A stretch of 14,384 nt of DNA from an uncultured Peptococcaceae bacterium (lineage in GTDB: Bacteria; Bacillota; Peptococcia; Peptococcales; Peptococcaceae): contig URZX01000044.1 in assembly GCA_900552455.1 (NCBI GenBank), positions 1 to 14,384 on the forward strand. Direction: 5' to 3'. Positions 7,536 to 14,313 of the stretch are shown here, piece after piece. The stretch's first letter is position 1. Each line of letters opens with the position of its first letter. The position numbers were made by a program, and so were the translations under genes. The notes beneath the pieces are model-generated. The model saw only the letters and a program-made list of their open reading frames with translations, was not told the DNA's origin and did no database searches.

Positions 7536-8107
7536 GAAGCATTGCCAAAGAAAGAGAAACGAAGGAAACCACCATCCAGCTTTTCCTCAATCTGGACGGC
7601 GGCGAGGTGCGCATTGCCAGTGGCATCGGATTTTTTGACCACATGCTCACAGCGCTGGCTGTGCACGCAGGCTGGGGCCTGGTGCTGAACTGCGAGGGTG
7701 ACACCTGGGTAGATGGGCACCACAGCGTCGAGGACATCGGCATTGTGCTCGGTCAGGCGCTGGCGGATCTCGTCGACAAAACGGGCATCCAGCGCTATGG
7801 CTCGGCGTATATCCCGATGGACGAAGCGCTCTGCCGTGCCGTGGTCGACGTCAGCGGTCGGCCGTTCCTCGTTTACCACGCCGAGGTGAGCGCGCCAATG
7901 ATCGGCGAATACGACACCGAGCTCACCGAAGAATTTTTCCGCGCTTTTGCGATGAACGCTGGCATCACGCTTCACATCGAAGCGCTCTATGGCAAAAATG
8001 CCCACCACATCGTGGAGGGCATCTTCAAAGCCGTCGCGCACGCGCTCGCCGCAGCGCTGGAACCACGCGACGGCGGTGTACTTTCGACAAAAGGGGTGTT
8101 GGCATGA
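7532..8107 (+). CDS. hisB: Imidazoleglycerol-phosphate dehydratase
   Basis: A 191-residue monofunctional HisB that dehydrates imidazole glycerol phosphate to imidazole acetol phosphate in a two-manganese active site. The metal-binding motifs are all present: GFFDHML (His37), DGHHSVED (61-68), PMDEAL (96-100) and NAHHIVEGIFKA (156-167). There is no HAD-type histidinol-phosphate phosphatase domain at the N-terminus, unlike the bifunctional enzyme of enteric bacteria, so this organism needs a separate phosphatase, which is not in the window. The ATG at 7532 follows AAGGAG and overlaps hisC by 4 nt; the end overlaps hisH by 4 nt. Confidence 0.97.
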   Translation: MRSIAKERETKETTIQLFLNLDGGEVRIASGIGFFDHMLTALAVHAGWGLVLNCEGDTWVDGHHSVEDIGIVLGQALADLVDKTGIQRYGSAYIPMDEALCRAVVDVSGRPFLVYHAEVSAPMIGEYDTELTEEFFRAFAMNAGITLHIEALYGKNAHHIVEGIFKAVAHALAAALEPRDGGVLSTKGVLA

Positions 8108-8706
8108 TCGCAGTCATTGATTACGGCGCCGGAAATCTCTTCAGCGTGTGCAACGCGCTGCGTTATCTGGATCTCGACCACGTCGTGAGCCGCGACGCCG
8201 GGGAGATCGCTGCCGCCGATGGCATCATTCTGCCAGGCGTCGGCGCTTTTGCAGACGCCATGGAAAAGCTCACCGCCGCAGGACTTGTGGCGCTGTTGCA
8301 GGAAGAAGCGGAGAAAAAACCGTTCCTCGGTATCTGTCTGGGCCACCAGCTGCTCTTCGAAGAAGGGCGTGAGTTCGGCATCACGAAAGGCCTCGGTCTT
8401 TTGCCAGGCATCGTGCGCGAGCTCGACGCCGGCGGGCAGAAGCTGCCGCACATCGGCTGGAACACCGCTCATCTTCTGCACGATTGCCCGCTCACAGAAG
8501 GCATTTCTGACGACAGCTATTTTTACTATGTTCACTCATTCTGCGCCGACACCGACGACCGCTACGTCGCCCTCGCAACAACCTACGGCGAGACATTTCC
8601 AGGCATGGTCTGGCGGGATCAGATCTTTGGCTGCCAGTTCCATCCGGAAAAAAGCGGCGACGTAGGTCTGCGCATTTTGAAAAATTTTGGGAGGTTGGTC
8701 GGATGA
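8104..8706 (+). CDS. hisH: Imidazole glycerol phosphate synthase, glutaminase subunit
   Basis: A 200-residue class I glutamine amidotransferase that releases ammonia from glutamine and passes it to HisF. The catalytic triad is Cys78 in LGICLGHQLLFE, with His180 and Glu182 in GCQFHPEKSG. The oxyanion region LPGVGAFADAM (43-53) and the N-terminal IDYGAGNL (5-12) are typical HisH. The residue after LG in the nucleophile elbow is His, where HisH proteins usually have Met; GHQ is the form more common in other class I amidotransferases and is probably neutral. The ribosome site before it (AAAGGGGTG) is weaker than those of its neighbours. ATGA overlaps at both ends. Confidence 0.96.
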   Translation: MIAVIDYGAGNLFSVCNALRYLDLDHVVSRDAGEIAAADGIILPGVGAFADAMEKLTAAGLVALLQEEAEKKPFLGICLGHQLLFEEGREFGITKGLGLLPGIVRELDAGGQKLPHIGWNTAHLLHDCPLTEGISDDSYFYYVHSFCADTDDRYVALATTYGETFPGMVWRDQIFGCQFHPEKSGDVGLRILKNFGRLVG

Positions 8707-9425
8707 TCTTATTACCAGCGATTGACATCAAGGACCGTACGCCGGTGCGCCTGTATCAGGGCAGCTTCGACACCGTGCATCAGGTGGCGCAGGATGCGCT
8801 CGAAACAGCGCGCCAGTTTGAAGCCGCCGGTGCTGAGTGGATCCACATGGTGGATCTCGACGGCGCCTGCGAGGGCCATCCGGTGAACGCAGATATTTTC
8901 CTTTCCGTCGCACGAGAAACGACGCTGAAGGTTGAGCTCGGCGGCGGCATTCGCACGATGGCTGATATCGACGGCTATCTTTCCGCCGGGATCAGCCGCG
9001 TCATCCTCGGCTCTGTGGCGCTGCACGATCCGGCGCTCGTGCGTGAAGCCGTGAAAAAATACGGCGAACAGATCGCTGTCGGCATCGACGCCAAAGACGG
9101 ACGCGTGCGCGGCGGCGGCTGGCTGGAGGATTCCGATGTGCACTTCGTCGATCTCGCGAAAGCCATGGCAGAAGCCGGCGTGCAGACCATCATCTACACC
9201 GACATCGCCAAGGACGGCACCCTTACCGGGCCGACCCTCGCTGATTATGAAGCGCTCATCGCAGCCTGCCCAAGCGTGCGCATCATCGCCAGTGGCGGCA
9301 TCCGCGATATTTCCAACATCGCTGCGCTGAAAGCCTGCGGCTGCTACGGCGCGATCTGCGGCAAATCCCTCTACGAAGGCACGCTCTCCCTCGAAGAAGC
9401 GCTGGCTCTGGCAAAGGAGGCGTGA
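8703..9425 (+). CDS. hisA: Phosphoribosylformimino-AICAR-phosphate isomerase
   Basis: A 240-residue (beta/alpha)8 barrel that isomerises ProFAR to PRFAR by an Amadori rearrangement. The general base Asp8 lies in [10 protein letters not shown] and the general acid Asp129 in [10 protein letters not shown]. The phosphate-binding loops are VELGGGIRT (77-85) and IASGGIRD near residues 195-202, and [13 protein letters not shown] is the characteristic strand-6 block. The first loop reads [12 protein letters not shown], slightly different from the common DGKCVRL form, without loss of the arginine or glutamine. It starts in an ATGA overlap with hisH after GGGAGG, and is followed 2 nt later by hisF. 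Confidence 0.96.
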   Translation: MILLPAIDIKDRTPVRLYQGSFDTVHQVAQDALETARQFEAAGAEWIHMVDLDGACEGHPVNADIFLSVARETTLKVELGGGIRTMADIDGYLSAGISRVILGSVALHDPALVREAVKKYGEQIAVGIDAKDGRVRGGGWLEDSDVHFVDLAKAMAEAGVQTIIYTDIAKDGTLTGPTLADYEALIAACPSVRIIASGGIRDISNIAALKACGCYGAICGKSLYEGTLSLEEALALAKEA

Positions 9426-9427
9426 CG

Positions 9428-10183
9428 ATGCTCGCAAAACGAATCATTCCATGTCTGGATGTGCGCGACGGCAAAGTCGTCAAGGGGATTAATTTCGTCG
9501 GCATCAAGGAAGTCGGCGATCCTGTGGAGCTGGCGAAGCAATATAGCGACAGTGGCGCCGACGAGATCGTTTTTCTTGACATCACCGCCAGCCACGAAGG
9601 CCGCGCCACCATGCTCGACGTTGTGCGCCGCACCGCCGAAGTGGTGTTCGTGCCGCTGACCGTTGGCGGCGGCATCCGCACCATCGACGACGTGCGCGAC
9701 ACGCTGCGCGCCGGCAGCGACAAGGTTGGCATCAATTCTGCAGCTGTGCGCAATCCTGAGCTCATCAACGAAGCGGCAAAGCTTTTCGGCCGTCAGTGTA
9801 TCGTTGCGGCGGTTGACGCCAAGCGTGTGGACGACGGCAGCTGGCACGTTGTGATCAACGGCGGCCGCATCGACACGGGAAAAGATCTGCTCGAATGGGT
9901 ACAGGAGCTGGAAGAGCGCGGTGCCGGCGAGATCCTCCTGACCTCGATGGACGCCGACGGCACCAAAGCCGGCTACGATCTGGAGATGACGAAAGCCGTC
10001 TGCGATCTCGTGAACATTCCGGTCATCGCTTCCGGCGGCGCTGGCTCGGTCGACGATTTTGCCGATGTGTTTGCAGCCACTGGCTGTGACGCAGCGCTGG
10101 CAGCGTCTCTTTTCCACTACGGCGAGCTTACGATCGACGAAGTCAAGGATGCCATGCGCGCCCGTGGCATTCCGGCACGATAA
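9428..10183 (+). CDS. hisF: Imidazole glycerol phosphate synthase, cyclase subunit
   Basis: A 251-residue (beta/alpha)8 barrel that uses HisH-derived ammonia to turn PRFAR into imidazole glycerol phosphate and AICAR. The catalytic pair Asp11 ([16 protein letters not shown]) and Asp130 (VAAVDAKR) match the family numbering exactly if the start is the ATG at 9428. This start is preferred to the GTG at 9422 because AAAGGAGG at 9413-9420 is 7 nt from the ATG but only 1 nt from the GTG. Phosphate-binding motifs [11 protein letters not shown] and [11 protein letters not shown] are present. It lies 2 nt after hisA and 10 nt before hisI. Confidence 0.97.
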   Translation: MLAKRIIPCLDVRDGKVVKGINFVGIKEVGDPVELAKQYSDSGADEIVFLDITASHEGRATMLDVVRRTAEVVFVPLTVGGGIRTIDDVRDTLRAGSDKVGINSAAVRNPELINEAAKLFGRQCIVAAVDAKRVDDGSWHVVINGGRIDTGKDLLEWVQELEERGAGEILLTSMDADGTKAGYDLEMTKAVCDLVNIPVIASGGAGSVDDFADVFAATGCDAALAASLFHYGELTIDEVKDAMRARGIPAR

Positions 10184-10193
10184 GGAGACAATC

Positions 10194-10523
10194 ATGGATT
10201 TAGATAAATATTTTCAGAAAGGCGAACTCATTCCCGCCATCATCCAGGAAGTCGGCACTGGCGAGGTGCTGATGCTCGCGTATATGAACCGCGAAAGTCT
10301 GCAGAAAACCATCGAAACCGGCTACACCTGGTTCTGGAGCCGCTCCCGACAGGAGCTCTGGAACAAGGGCGCAACGTCTGGACACGTGCAGCGCGTGGTG
10401 AAAATGATGGGCGACTGTGACGACGACACGCTGCTTATTACCGTGGAGCAGACTGGTCCTGCCTGCCACACTGGCAGCCACAGCTGCTTTTTCAAAGCGA
10501 TCATTTCCGGGGAGGACAACTGA
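10194..10523 (+). CDS. hisI: Phosphoribosyl-AMP cyclohydrolase
   Basis: A 109-residue monofunctional HisI that opens the purine ring of PR-AMP to give ProFAR. Seen in order: [12 protein letters not shown] (25-36), [18 protein letters not shown] (47-64), the metal-binding DCDDDTLL (74-81, with Cys75 and the aspartates) and [13 protein letters not shown] (88-100, Cys91 and Cys98). These supply the zinc cysteines and magnesium aspartates expected. The ATG at 10194 follows AAGGAG, which overlaps the hisF stop codon. An open frame extends upstream to 10059 but lies inside hisF. HisE is a separate gene 2 nt downstream, not fused as in enteric bacteria. Confidence 0.96.
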   Translation: MDLDKYFQKGELIPAIIQEVGTGEVLMLAYMNRESLQKTIETGYTWFWSRSRQELWNKGATSGHVQRVVKMMGDCDDDTLLITVEQTGPACHTGSHSCFFKAIISGEDN

Positions 10524-10525
10524 CA

Positions 10526-10849
10526 ATGCAAAGTATGGAACATCTTTATCAGGTGGTCACTGACCGCCGCGATCATCCGCAGGAAAAATCCTACACTTGC
10601 TATCTTTTTGAGCAGGGGCTGGACAAGATCTGCAAAAAAATTGGCGAAGAATCTGCTGAAGTCATCATCGCTGCCAAGAACGGCGTGCAGGATGAGACCG
10701 TTGGCGAAGTGGCCGACCTGCTCTATCATCTCACTGTGATGCTGGTCGATCAGGGGATTCCGCTCTCTGCCGTTGACGATCTGCTGACAGAGCGCGCTGG
10801 CAAGATCGGCAATCTCAAAACCTTCCACCAGGTCGACCACGACAGCTGA
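10526..10849 (+). CDS. hisE: Phosphoribosyl-ATP pyrophosphatase
   Basis: A 107-residue all-alpha pyrophosphatase that converts PR-ATP to PR-AMP, the second pathway step. It belongs to the MazG-like superfamily; the metal-binding helices read KKIGEESAEVIIAAKN (37-52, Glu41, Glu42 and Glu45) and EVADLLYHLTVML (61-73, Glu61 and Asp64). SYTCYLFEQGLDKICKK is the family's N-terminal helix. The start at 10526 uses GGGGAGG at about 10509-10515; an alternative in-frame Met is codon 4. It begins 2 nt after hisI, and 11 nt after its stop the YybS-like gene begins with no terminator or promoter between. Confidence 0.96.
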   Translation: MQSMEHLYQVVTDRRDHPQEKSYTCYLFEQGLDKICKKIGEESAEVIIAAKNGVQDETVGEVADLLYHLTVMLVDQGIPLSAVDDLLTERAGKIGNLKTFHQVDHDS

Positions 10850-10860
10850 GGAGGACAGTC

Positions 10861-11847
10861 ATGAGTCAGCATCAACCGCAGCGCTCGCCGGTCGCGATCG
10901 GCGGGCTGATGGCGGCGTTGGCAGCGGTGTGCGGCTTTATGAGTCAGCTGCTGCCGTTTTTCTTTGGCTTTCTGGCGCCGCTGCCGCTGGCATTGGCAGC
11001 GATCTGGCTGTCCCGGCCGATGGCGCTGGCCTGTGGCGTCTGTTCGGCGCTGCTTGTGGGGATATTCATGGGACCGCTCGCCGGCGTGAGCTTTTTTCTG
11101 CGCTCGGTGTTTCTGGGACTGGTCATCGGATCTCTCGTGAAGGGCAAACGCCGCTACGGCGTGCTCTTTGCTGCAGCGACGCTGGCGCAGGCGCTCGGCA
11201 CAGTGCTCTATCTTGCGCTGACGATGCTCATTTCCGGCACCGGCGCAACATTTCTCCAGCAGTTCGCCGGTGGCCTCGAAGAGGAAATGCTCAGCGCCGC
11301 CGACGAAATGGATCTCTTTAACGCCATGGCGACGAGCGGCCTGAGCGCCGCTGAAGCGGAGCAGACATTTGCCCGCGTCGTGCATTTCACGGTGCAGCTC
11401 ACGCCGGCGATCTATGTGCTCATGTATGCTGCTCTCAGCGCTGTCGTGCTGCTGCTCCTGCACGCGCTCTGTCTGCGGCTGCGCACAGAAGTCCAGGTGA
11501 ATCCGCCAAGATGGCAGGAGATCCTCATGCCGCCAGCGGTGCTCGTACCATTTCTCGTGGCGTGGATTTTGCTGCTTGTGGAGCGGCATTTGGACAATCA
11601 GGTCTTGTGGATTGTCTGCGCAAATGTTATGGTAATAGGAGCAGCCTGCATGGCGATGGATGGATTTTCTTACTGCCTTGCCAAGCTGAAATTTACAGAG
11701 AAGCCCTTTATGATCCAGCTGATCTATCTTATGCTGGCATTTCTCATGGGGTGGTATTTGATCGTGGTGTTTGTGGTGATCGGCGTGTTTGACAGCATCG
11801 CCGACTATCGCCAGCTGCGATCACAGAAAGGAGACAACACACAATGA
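10861..11847 (+). CDS. YybS-like (DUF2232) membrane protein
   Basis: A 328-residue polytopic membrane protein. Hydrophobic segments lie at about 11-33, 35-50, 56-92 (two passes), 100-124, 175-205, 222-240, 247-265 and 284-311, so eight or so helices. The soluble loop at about 130-172 is acidic. The closing IGVFDSIADYRQLR resembles the end of DUF2232 (YybS) proteins, whose function is unknown. Its position immediately before rplI supports this: in many Bacillota yybS, gdpP and rplI stand in that order. Here gdpP is missing between them. The ATG at 10861 follows GAGGAGG (10848-10854), which overlaps the hisE stop, so it is probably transcribed with the his genes. It overlaps rplI by 4 nt. Confidence 0.78.
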   Translation: MSQHQPQRSPVAIGGLMAALAAVCGFMSQLLPFFFGFLAPLPLALAAIWLSRPMALACGVCSALLVGIFMGPLAGVSFFLRSVFLGLVIGSLVKGKRRYGVLFAAATLAQALGTVLYLALTMLISGTGATFLQQFAGGLEEEMLSAADEMDLFNAMATSGLSAAEAEQTFARVVHFTVQLTPAIYVLMYAALSAVVLLLLHALCLRLRTEVQVNPPRWQEILMPPAVLVPFLVAWILLLVERHLDNQVLWIVCANVMVIGAACMAMDGFSYCLAKLKFTEKPFMIQLIYLMLAFLMGWYLIVVFVVIGVFDSIADYRQLRSQKGDNTQ

Positions 11848-12290
11848 AAGTGATTTTAACGGAAGATGTGCCAAAGGTCGGAAAGCGCGGCGAAGTCGTC
11901 GACGTCAAGAGCGGCTACGCTCACAACTTCCTCTTTAAGAACAATGTTGCCGTCGAAGCGACGAAAGGCAATCTGAAAAAGCTCGCTGAGCAGCAGGCTC
12001 AGGAAGCTGAAGAACGCGCCTACGAAAAAGCGCAGGCTGAAGGCATCGCTTCCAAGCTGAACGATCAGAAGGTCGTGATCAAAGCCAAGGAAGGCGCGAA
12101 CGGCAAGCTTTTCGGCACCATCAGCAACAAGGAAGTGGCCGAAGAGATCAAAGCGCAGTACAACGTCGATCTCGACAAGCGCAAGATCACCCTCGACGAC
12201 AAGATCAAAGAGCTCGGCACCTACAACGCGACCATCAAGCTTCATCCAGAAGTGAAGATCGCCGTCAAGGTTCAGGTCGTCGCTGAATAA
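11844..12290 (+). CDS. rplI: 50S ribosomal protein L9
   Basis: A 148-residue bL9 that binds 23S rRNA through its N-terminal domain and reaches out from the ribosome through a long helix. The N-terminal domain begins MKVILTEDVPKVGKRGEVVD, followed by the family signature GYAHNFLFKNN (24-34; the residue after GYA is usually Arg, here His). A charged connecting helix covers about 40-75 (LAEQQAQEAEERAYEKAQAE), and the C-terminal domain starts at about 77. Full length. AAAGGAG at 11827-11833 lies 10 nt upstream, inside the preceding gene, with an ATGA overlap. A strong terminator follows 10 nt after the stop. Confidence 0.97.
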   Translation: MKVILTEDVPKVGKRGEVVDVKSGYAHNFLFKNNVAVEATKGNLKKLAEQQAQEAEERAYEKAQAEGIASKLNDQKVVIKAKEGANGKLFGTISNKEVAEEIKAQYNVDLDKRKITLDDKIKELGTYNATIKLHPEVKIAVKVQVVAE

Positions 12291-12300
12291 TTTTGCACAA

Positions 12301-12349
12301 AAAAGCGGAAGCCTTGCAATTTTTCTGCAAAGCTTCCGCTTTTCATTTT
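12301..12349. terminator. Bidirectional terminator between rplI and tmk
   Basis: AAAAGCGGAAGC (12301-12312) pairs perfectly with GCTTCCGCTTTT (12332-12343), and TTGCA/TGCAA extends the stem inside with a small offset. On the plus strand TTTTCATTTTTT follows. On the minus strand the stem is followed by TTTTTTGTG. It therefore serves both the his-rplI unit and the convergent trpS-tmk unit, whose last stop codon is at 12350. Confidence 0.93.
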
Positions 12350-12952
12350 TTATAGGATGTTCTGCACCGCCTGCCAGGCATTTTCAGCAATGATTTCCGG
12401 CGTTTCCTTGGCGTCGATGGTATGGACGTTGTCGGCGATGCGCACATCGGCGAGCATGCGATACATTTCGCGCACCTGATAGAGCTGGCGCTGTGTCTCG
12501 TAGCGTTCGTGAACGTCGCCGCGGGCGTCGATGCGGCTCATGGCGAGCTGCTCGCTGAGATCGAAATAGAGCGTCAGATCCGGATGCAGCCGCGCGTCGG
12601 CCTGCTCGTTGAGGGCGAGGATCCACTCCAGCGTCAGCGTCTGGCTGTTGTAAGCCAGCGACGAGAGCACATAACGGTCACAGAGCACGATCTCGCCAGC
12701 GGCGAGATGCTGACGGATCTCCGCGATGTGTGCGAGCCGGTCGGCAGCAAAAAGCAGCGCGATCGTCGCTTCGTCAAAACGCGCGGCATCGCCCAACCCT
12801 TCGCGGATGAGACGGCCGATGGCGCCGTCGGTCGGCTCGCGTGTGAGCCAGACAGAATGGCCGGCGTTCGTCAATCGCTCAGCGAGGAGCGCGAGCTGCG
12901 TGCCCTTGCCGCTGCCGTCGATGCCCTCGAGGACGATGAAGCGTCCGCTCAT
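12350..12952 (-). CDS. tmk: Thymidylate kinase
   Basis: A 200-residue P-loop kinase phosphorylating dTMP to dTDP. The Walker A loop is GIDGSGKG (10-17), followed by T-Q. The dTMP-binding stretch is TREPTDGAIGRLIREG (37-52), then LLFAADRLAHI (67-77), the DRY motif in CDRYVLSSLAYNSQ (91-104), and a lid with RGDVHERYETQRQLYQ (144-159). PTDG replaces the PGGT of most bacterial Tmk and resembles archaeal-type enzymes, so this may be a divergent or acquired copy. Length is normal. The start overlaps the end of trpS (ATGA), so the two are co-translated. A kinase of a related substrate cannot be excluded, but the family is clear. Confidence 0.88.
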   Translation of the reverse strand: MSGRFIVLEGIDGSGKGTQLALLAERLTNAGHSVWLTREPTDGAIGRLIREGLGDAARFDEATIALLFAADRLAHIAEIRQHLAAGEIVLCDRYVLSSLAYNSQTLTLEWILALNEQADARLHPDLTLYFDLSEQLAMSRIDARGDVHERYETQRQLYQVREMYRMLADVRIADNVHTIDAKETPEIIAENAWQAVQNIL

Positions 12953-13959
12953 GCCTGCACTCCGCCGAGGTTGAGATGCATGGCTTCCTTGATCTTCGCG
13001 ATGTTCTCGTTGCCGATCTCGTTGGCGTGGGCGTTGCCCTGGCGGATGATGTCGCGCACGTCGTCGAGATGGGCTTCGTAATACGCGCGGCGTTCGCGGA
13101 ATGGATCGAGGAGATCGTTGAGACTCTGGGTCAGGCGCTTTTTGCAGGCAACGCAGCCGATGGTGCCGGCTTTGCAGCGCTCGCAGATGTCCTCGTGTTC
13201 GTCTGGCGTGAAGACAGCGTGGTATTTGTTGACGACGCAGATGTCCGGATGACCAGGATCGGTGGCGCGGATGCGGCTAGGATCGGTGACAGCCTTGCTG
13301 ACTTTTTCCTTGACGGTTTCCGGCGTGTCGGAAAGATAGATGGCGTTGCCCAGGCTCTTGCCCATTTTGGCGTTGCCGTCGAGCCCGGCCAAACGTGGGA
13401 ATTCGCTGAGCTTGATCTCTGGCTCCTTGATCAGCGGGGTATCGCCGCAATAGAGATCGTTGAAGCGGCGCACCAGCTTGCGCGCGAGTTCGATGTGTGG
13501 CTTCTGGTCTTCGCCGACTGGCACAAGATCTGCGTTGCAGAAAGTGATGTCTGCCGCCTGGCTGACAGGATAGCCGATGAAGCCGTAGGTCATGTCGTCG
13601 TAGCCGTATTGCGCAGCTTCGGTTTTGACCGTTGGGTTGTGGCGCAGGGTGTTCATCGTGACGAACATTGAATAGAAGATCGTCAGCTCGGCGATGGATG
13701 GGATCTGGCTCTGCAGGAAGAGCGTCACCTTTTCAGGATCGAGACCAACAGAGAGGTTGTCGATGGCGACCTGCATGATGCTGTCGCTGATCAGCTCTGG
13801 ACGCTCAAAGTGGGTCGTTAGCGCCTGGATGTCGGCGATCTCAATGAAGGTGTCGTAGTCGTGCTGCAGTTTCACACGGTTGGACAAACTGCCCACATAG
13901 TGACCAATGTGGAGACGACCAGTTGGACGGTCGCCAGTGAGGATGCGTTTCATAGTCAT
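12949..13959 (-). CDS. trpS: Tryptophanyl-tRNA synthetase
   Basis: A 336-residue class Ic synthetase that charges tRNA-Trp. The HIGH motif is HIGHYVGS (17-24), preceded by the TGDRPTGRL block. The KMSKS loop reads AKMGKSLGN (197-205), and the tryptophan-pocket region includes GYPVSQAADI (129-138). Near the C-terminal third there is a cysteine cluster, Cys241-x20-Cys262-x6-Cys269-x2-Cys272, with an extra Cys259. This closely follows the C-x22-C-x6-C-x2-C pattern that binds a 4Fe-4S cluster near the anticodon-binding region of the Thermotoga maritima enzyme. The first ATG (13959) is favoured because AGGAG is 7 nt upstream. First gene of a two-gene unit with tmk. Confidence 0.96.
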   Translation of the reverse strand: MTMKRILTGDRPTGRLHIGHYVGSLSNRVKLQHDYDTFIEIADIQALTTHFERPELISDSIMQVAIDNLSVGLDPEKVTLFLQSQIPSIAELTIFYSMFVTMNTLRHNPTVKTEAAQYGYDDMTYGFIGYPVSQAADITFCNADLVPVGEDQKPHIELARKLVRRFNDLYCGDTPLIKEPEIKLSEFPRLAGLDGNAKMGKSLGNAIYLSDTPETVKEKVSKAVTDPSRIRATDPGHPDICVVNKYHAVFTPDEHEDICERCKAGTIGCVACKKRLTQSLNDLLDPFRERRAYYEAHLDDVRDIIRQGNAHANEIGNENIAKIKEAMHLNLGGVQA

Positions 13960-13976
13960 AAGTCTACTCCTTTTTC

Positions 13977-13993
13977 AAAAGCGCTGGGAGCGC
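13977..13993 (-). promoter_or_regulatory. Short hairpin in the trpS leader
   Basis: On the minus strand GCGCT-CCC-AGCGC is followed by TTTTG, then the trpS ribosome site. The 5-bp GC stem with a T run resembles a weak terminator, or could simply affect ribosome access. There is no T-box consensus in this leader of about 57 nt. Confidence 0.3.
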
Positions 13994-14022
13994 GCCATAT
14001 TTTGTCGGTTCACAATATATAA

Positions 14023-14051
14023 AGTATAAAATTTATCGCCGCCGTTGTCAA
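14023..14051 (-). promoter_or_regulatory. Promoter of trpS-tmk
   Basis: Reading the minus strand, TTGACA (14051 to 14046), exactly 17 bp, then TATACT (14028 to 14023). The -35 is perfect and the -10 matches 5 of 6 bases. The predicted start is near 14016, giving a leader of about 57 nt. It is the strongest promoter seen in the window. Confidence 0.9.
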
Positions 14052-14070
14052 TTCCAGCGGCGTCCTGCAC

Positions 14071-14096
14071 AAAAAATAGACGCCCGGCGCGGCGTC
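14071..14096 (-). terminator. Minus-strand terminator inside the toxin promoter
   Basis: On the minus strand GACGCC, a 6-nt loop, GGCGTC (14096 to 14079), then TATTTTTT (14078 to 14071). No T tract follows on the plus strand, so it works for leftward transcription only. It lies upstream of the trpS promoter and between the -35 and -10 of the plus-strand toxin promoter, so a leftward RNA from beyond 14096 is expected to end here. Confidence 0.7.
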
Positions 14097-14105
14097 TGAT
14101 ATAAT
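14077..14105 (+). promoter_or_regulatory. Promoter of the small toxin-like gene
   Basis: TGATATAAT is a perfect TGn-extended -10 (TATAAT at 14100-14105). TAGACG at 14077-14082 matches 4 of 6 -35 bases at a 17-bp spacing. The expected start near 14112 gives a leader of about 118 nt, unusually long for an 84-nt gene. Confidence 0.7.
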
Positions 14106-14128
14106 GATAGAAGGCGCTACCATGATGG

Positions 14129-14153
14129 GTGAGCGAGCGCCGGTGGCGCTCAC
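14129..14153 (+). promoter_or_regulatory. Hairpin in the toxin mRNA leader
   Basis: AGCGCC (14136-14141) pairs with GGCGCT (14145-14150) over a 3-nt loop, and outer GTG/CAC (14129-14131, 14151-14153) can close it around a bulge. GTGAGCG with CGCTCAC is an alternative pairing. A second possible stem is AACCG (14161-14165) with CGGTT (14187-14191). Confidence 0.5.
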
Positions 14154-14191
14154 GGTTGCGAACCGACCGAGGCGGCAGCCGAGAAGCGGTT

Positions 14192-14221
14192 CCTCGTTTT
14201 TCGATTTTCTCGAAAGCGAGG
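14192..14221 (+). promoter_or_regulatory. Hairpin sequestering the toxin Shine-Dalgarno
   Basis: CCTCG (14192-14196) pairs with CGAGG (14217-14221), a T-G wobble follows, and after one bulged T, TTTCGA (14099+100 to 14204 region, 14199-14204) pairs with TCGAAA (14210-14215) around a 5-nt loop. That is about 12 bp with one bulge. The 3' arm includes the GAGG of the ribosome site GAGGTGGTG, so the folded mRNA should be poorly translated. Reading from sequence only. Confidence 0.6.
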
Positions 14222-14229
14222 TGGTGCTT

Positions 14230-14313
14230 ATGGATATTCAAATCACAATTGAGCTCTTTGTTCTGGTGATTTCAGCCATTGGCTTGGGTATTTATATAGA
14301 ACGTAAAAAATAG
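14230..14313 (+). CDS. Small hydrophobic peptide, holin-like type I toxin candidate
   Basis: A 27-residue peptide: a short polar start (MDIQITIE), one hydrophobic membrane-spanning segment (LFVLVISAIGLGIYI) and a basic tail ERKK. Length, single helix and KK end fit the holin-like (Hol_Tox, TxpA/Fst-like) toxins of type I toxin-antitoxin systems in Bacillota, where the peptide inserts in the membrane and an antisense RNA keeps it silent. The ATG at 14230 follows GAGGTGGTG. The frame is open upstream to 14104, but that ATG overlaps the -10 box, so the long version is rejected. A structured leader, an SD-masking hairpin and an opposite-strand terminator upstream all suit RNA regulation. The antitoxin promoter is not clearly visible and may lie beyond the window end. 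Family assignment is by architecture, not by search. Confidence 0.65.
   Translation: MDIQITIELFVLVISAIGLGIYIERKK

Noticed and set aside
9422..9427. GTG start for hisF
   Set aside because: Only 1 nt from the AAAGGAGG site. The ATG at 9428 has ideal spacing and yields the conserved Asp11 and Asp130 numbering.
14104..14229. In-frame N-terminal extension of the toxin peptide to 69 residues
   Set aside because: The upstream ATG overlaps the -10 box and precedes the expected transcription start. The extension is arginine- and proline-rich, without a ribosome site, and coincides with leader hairpins.
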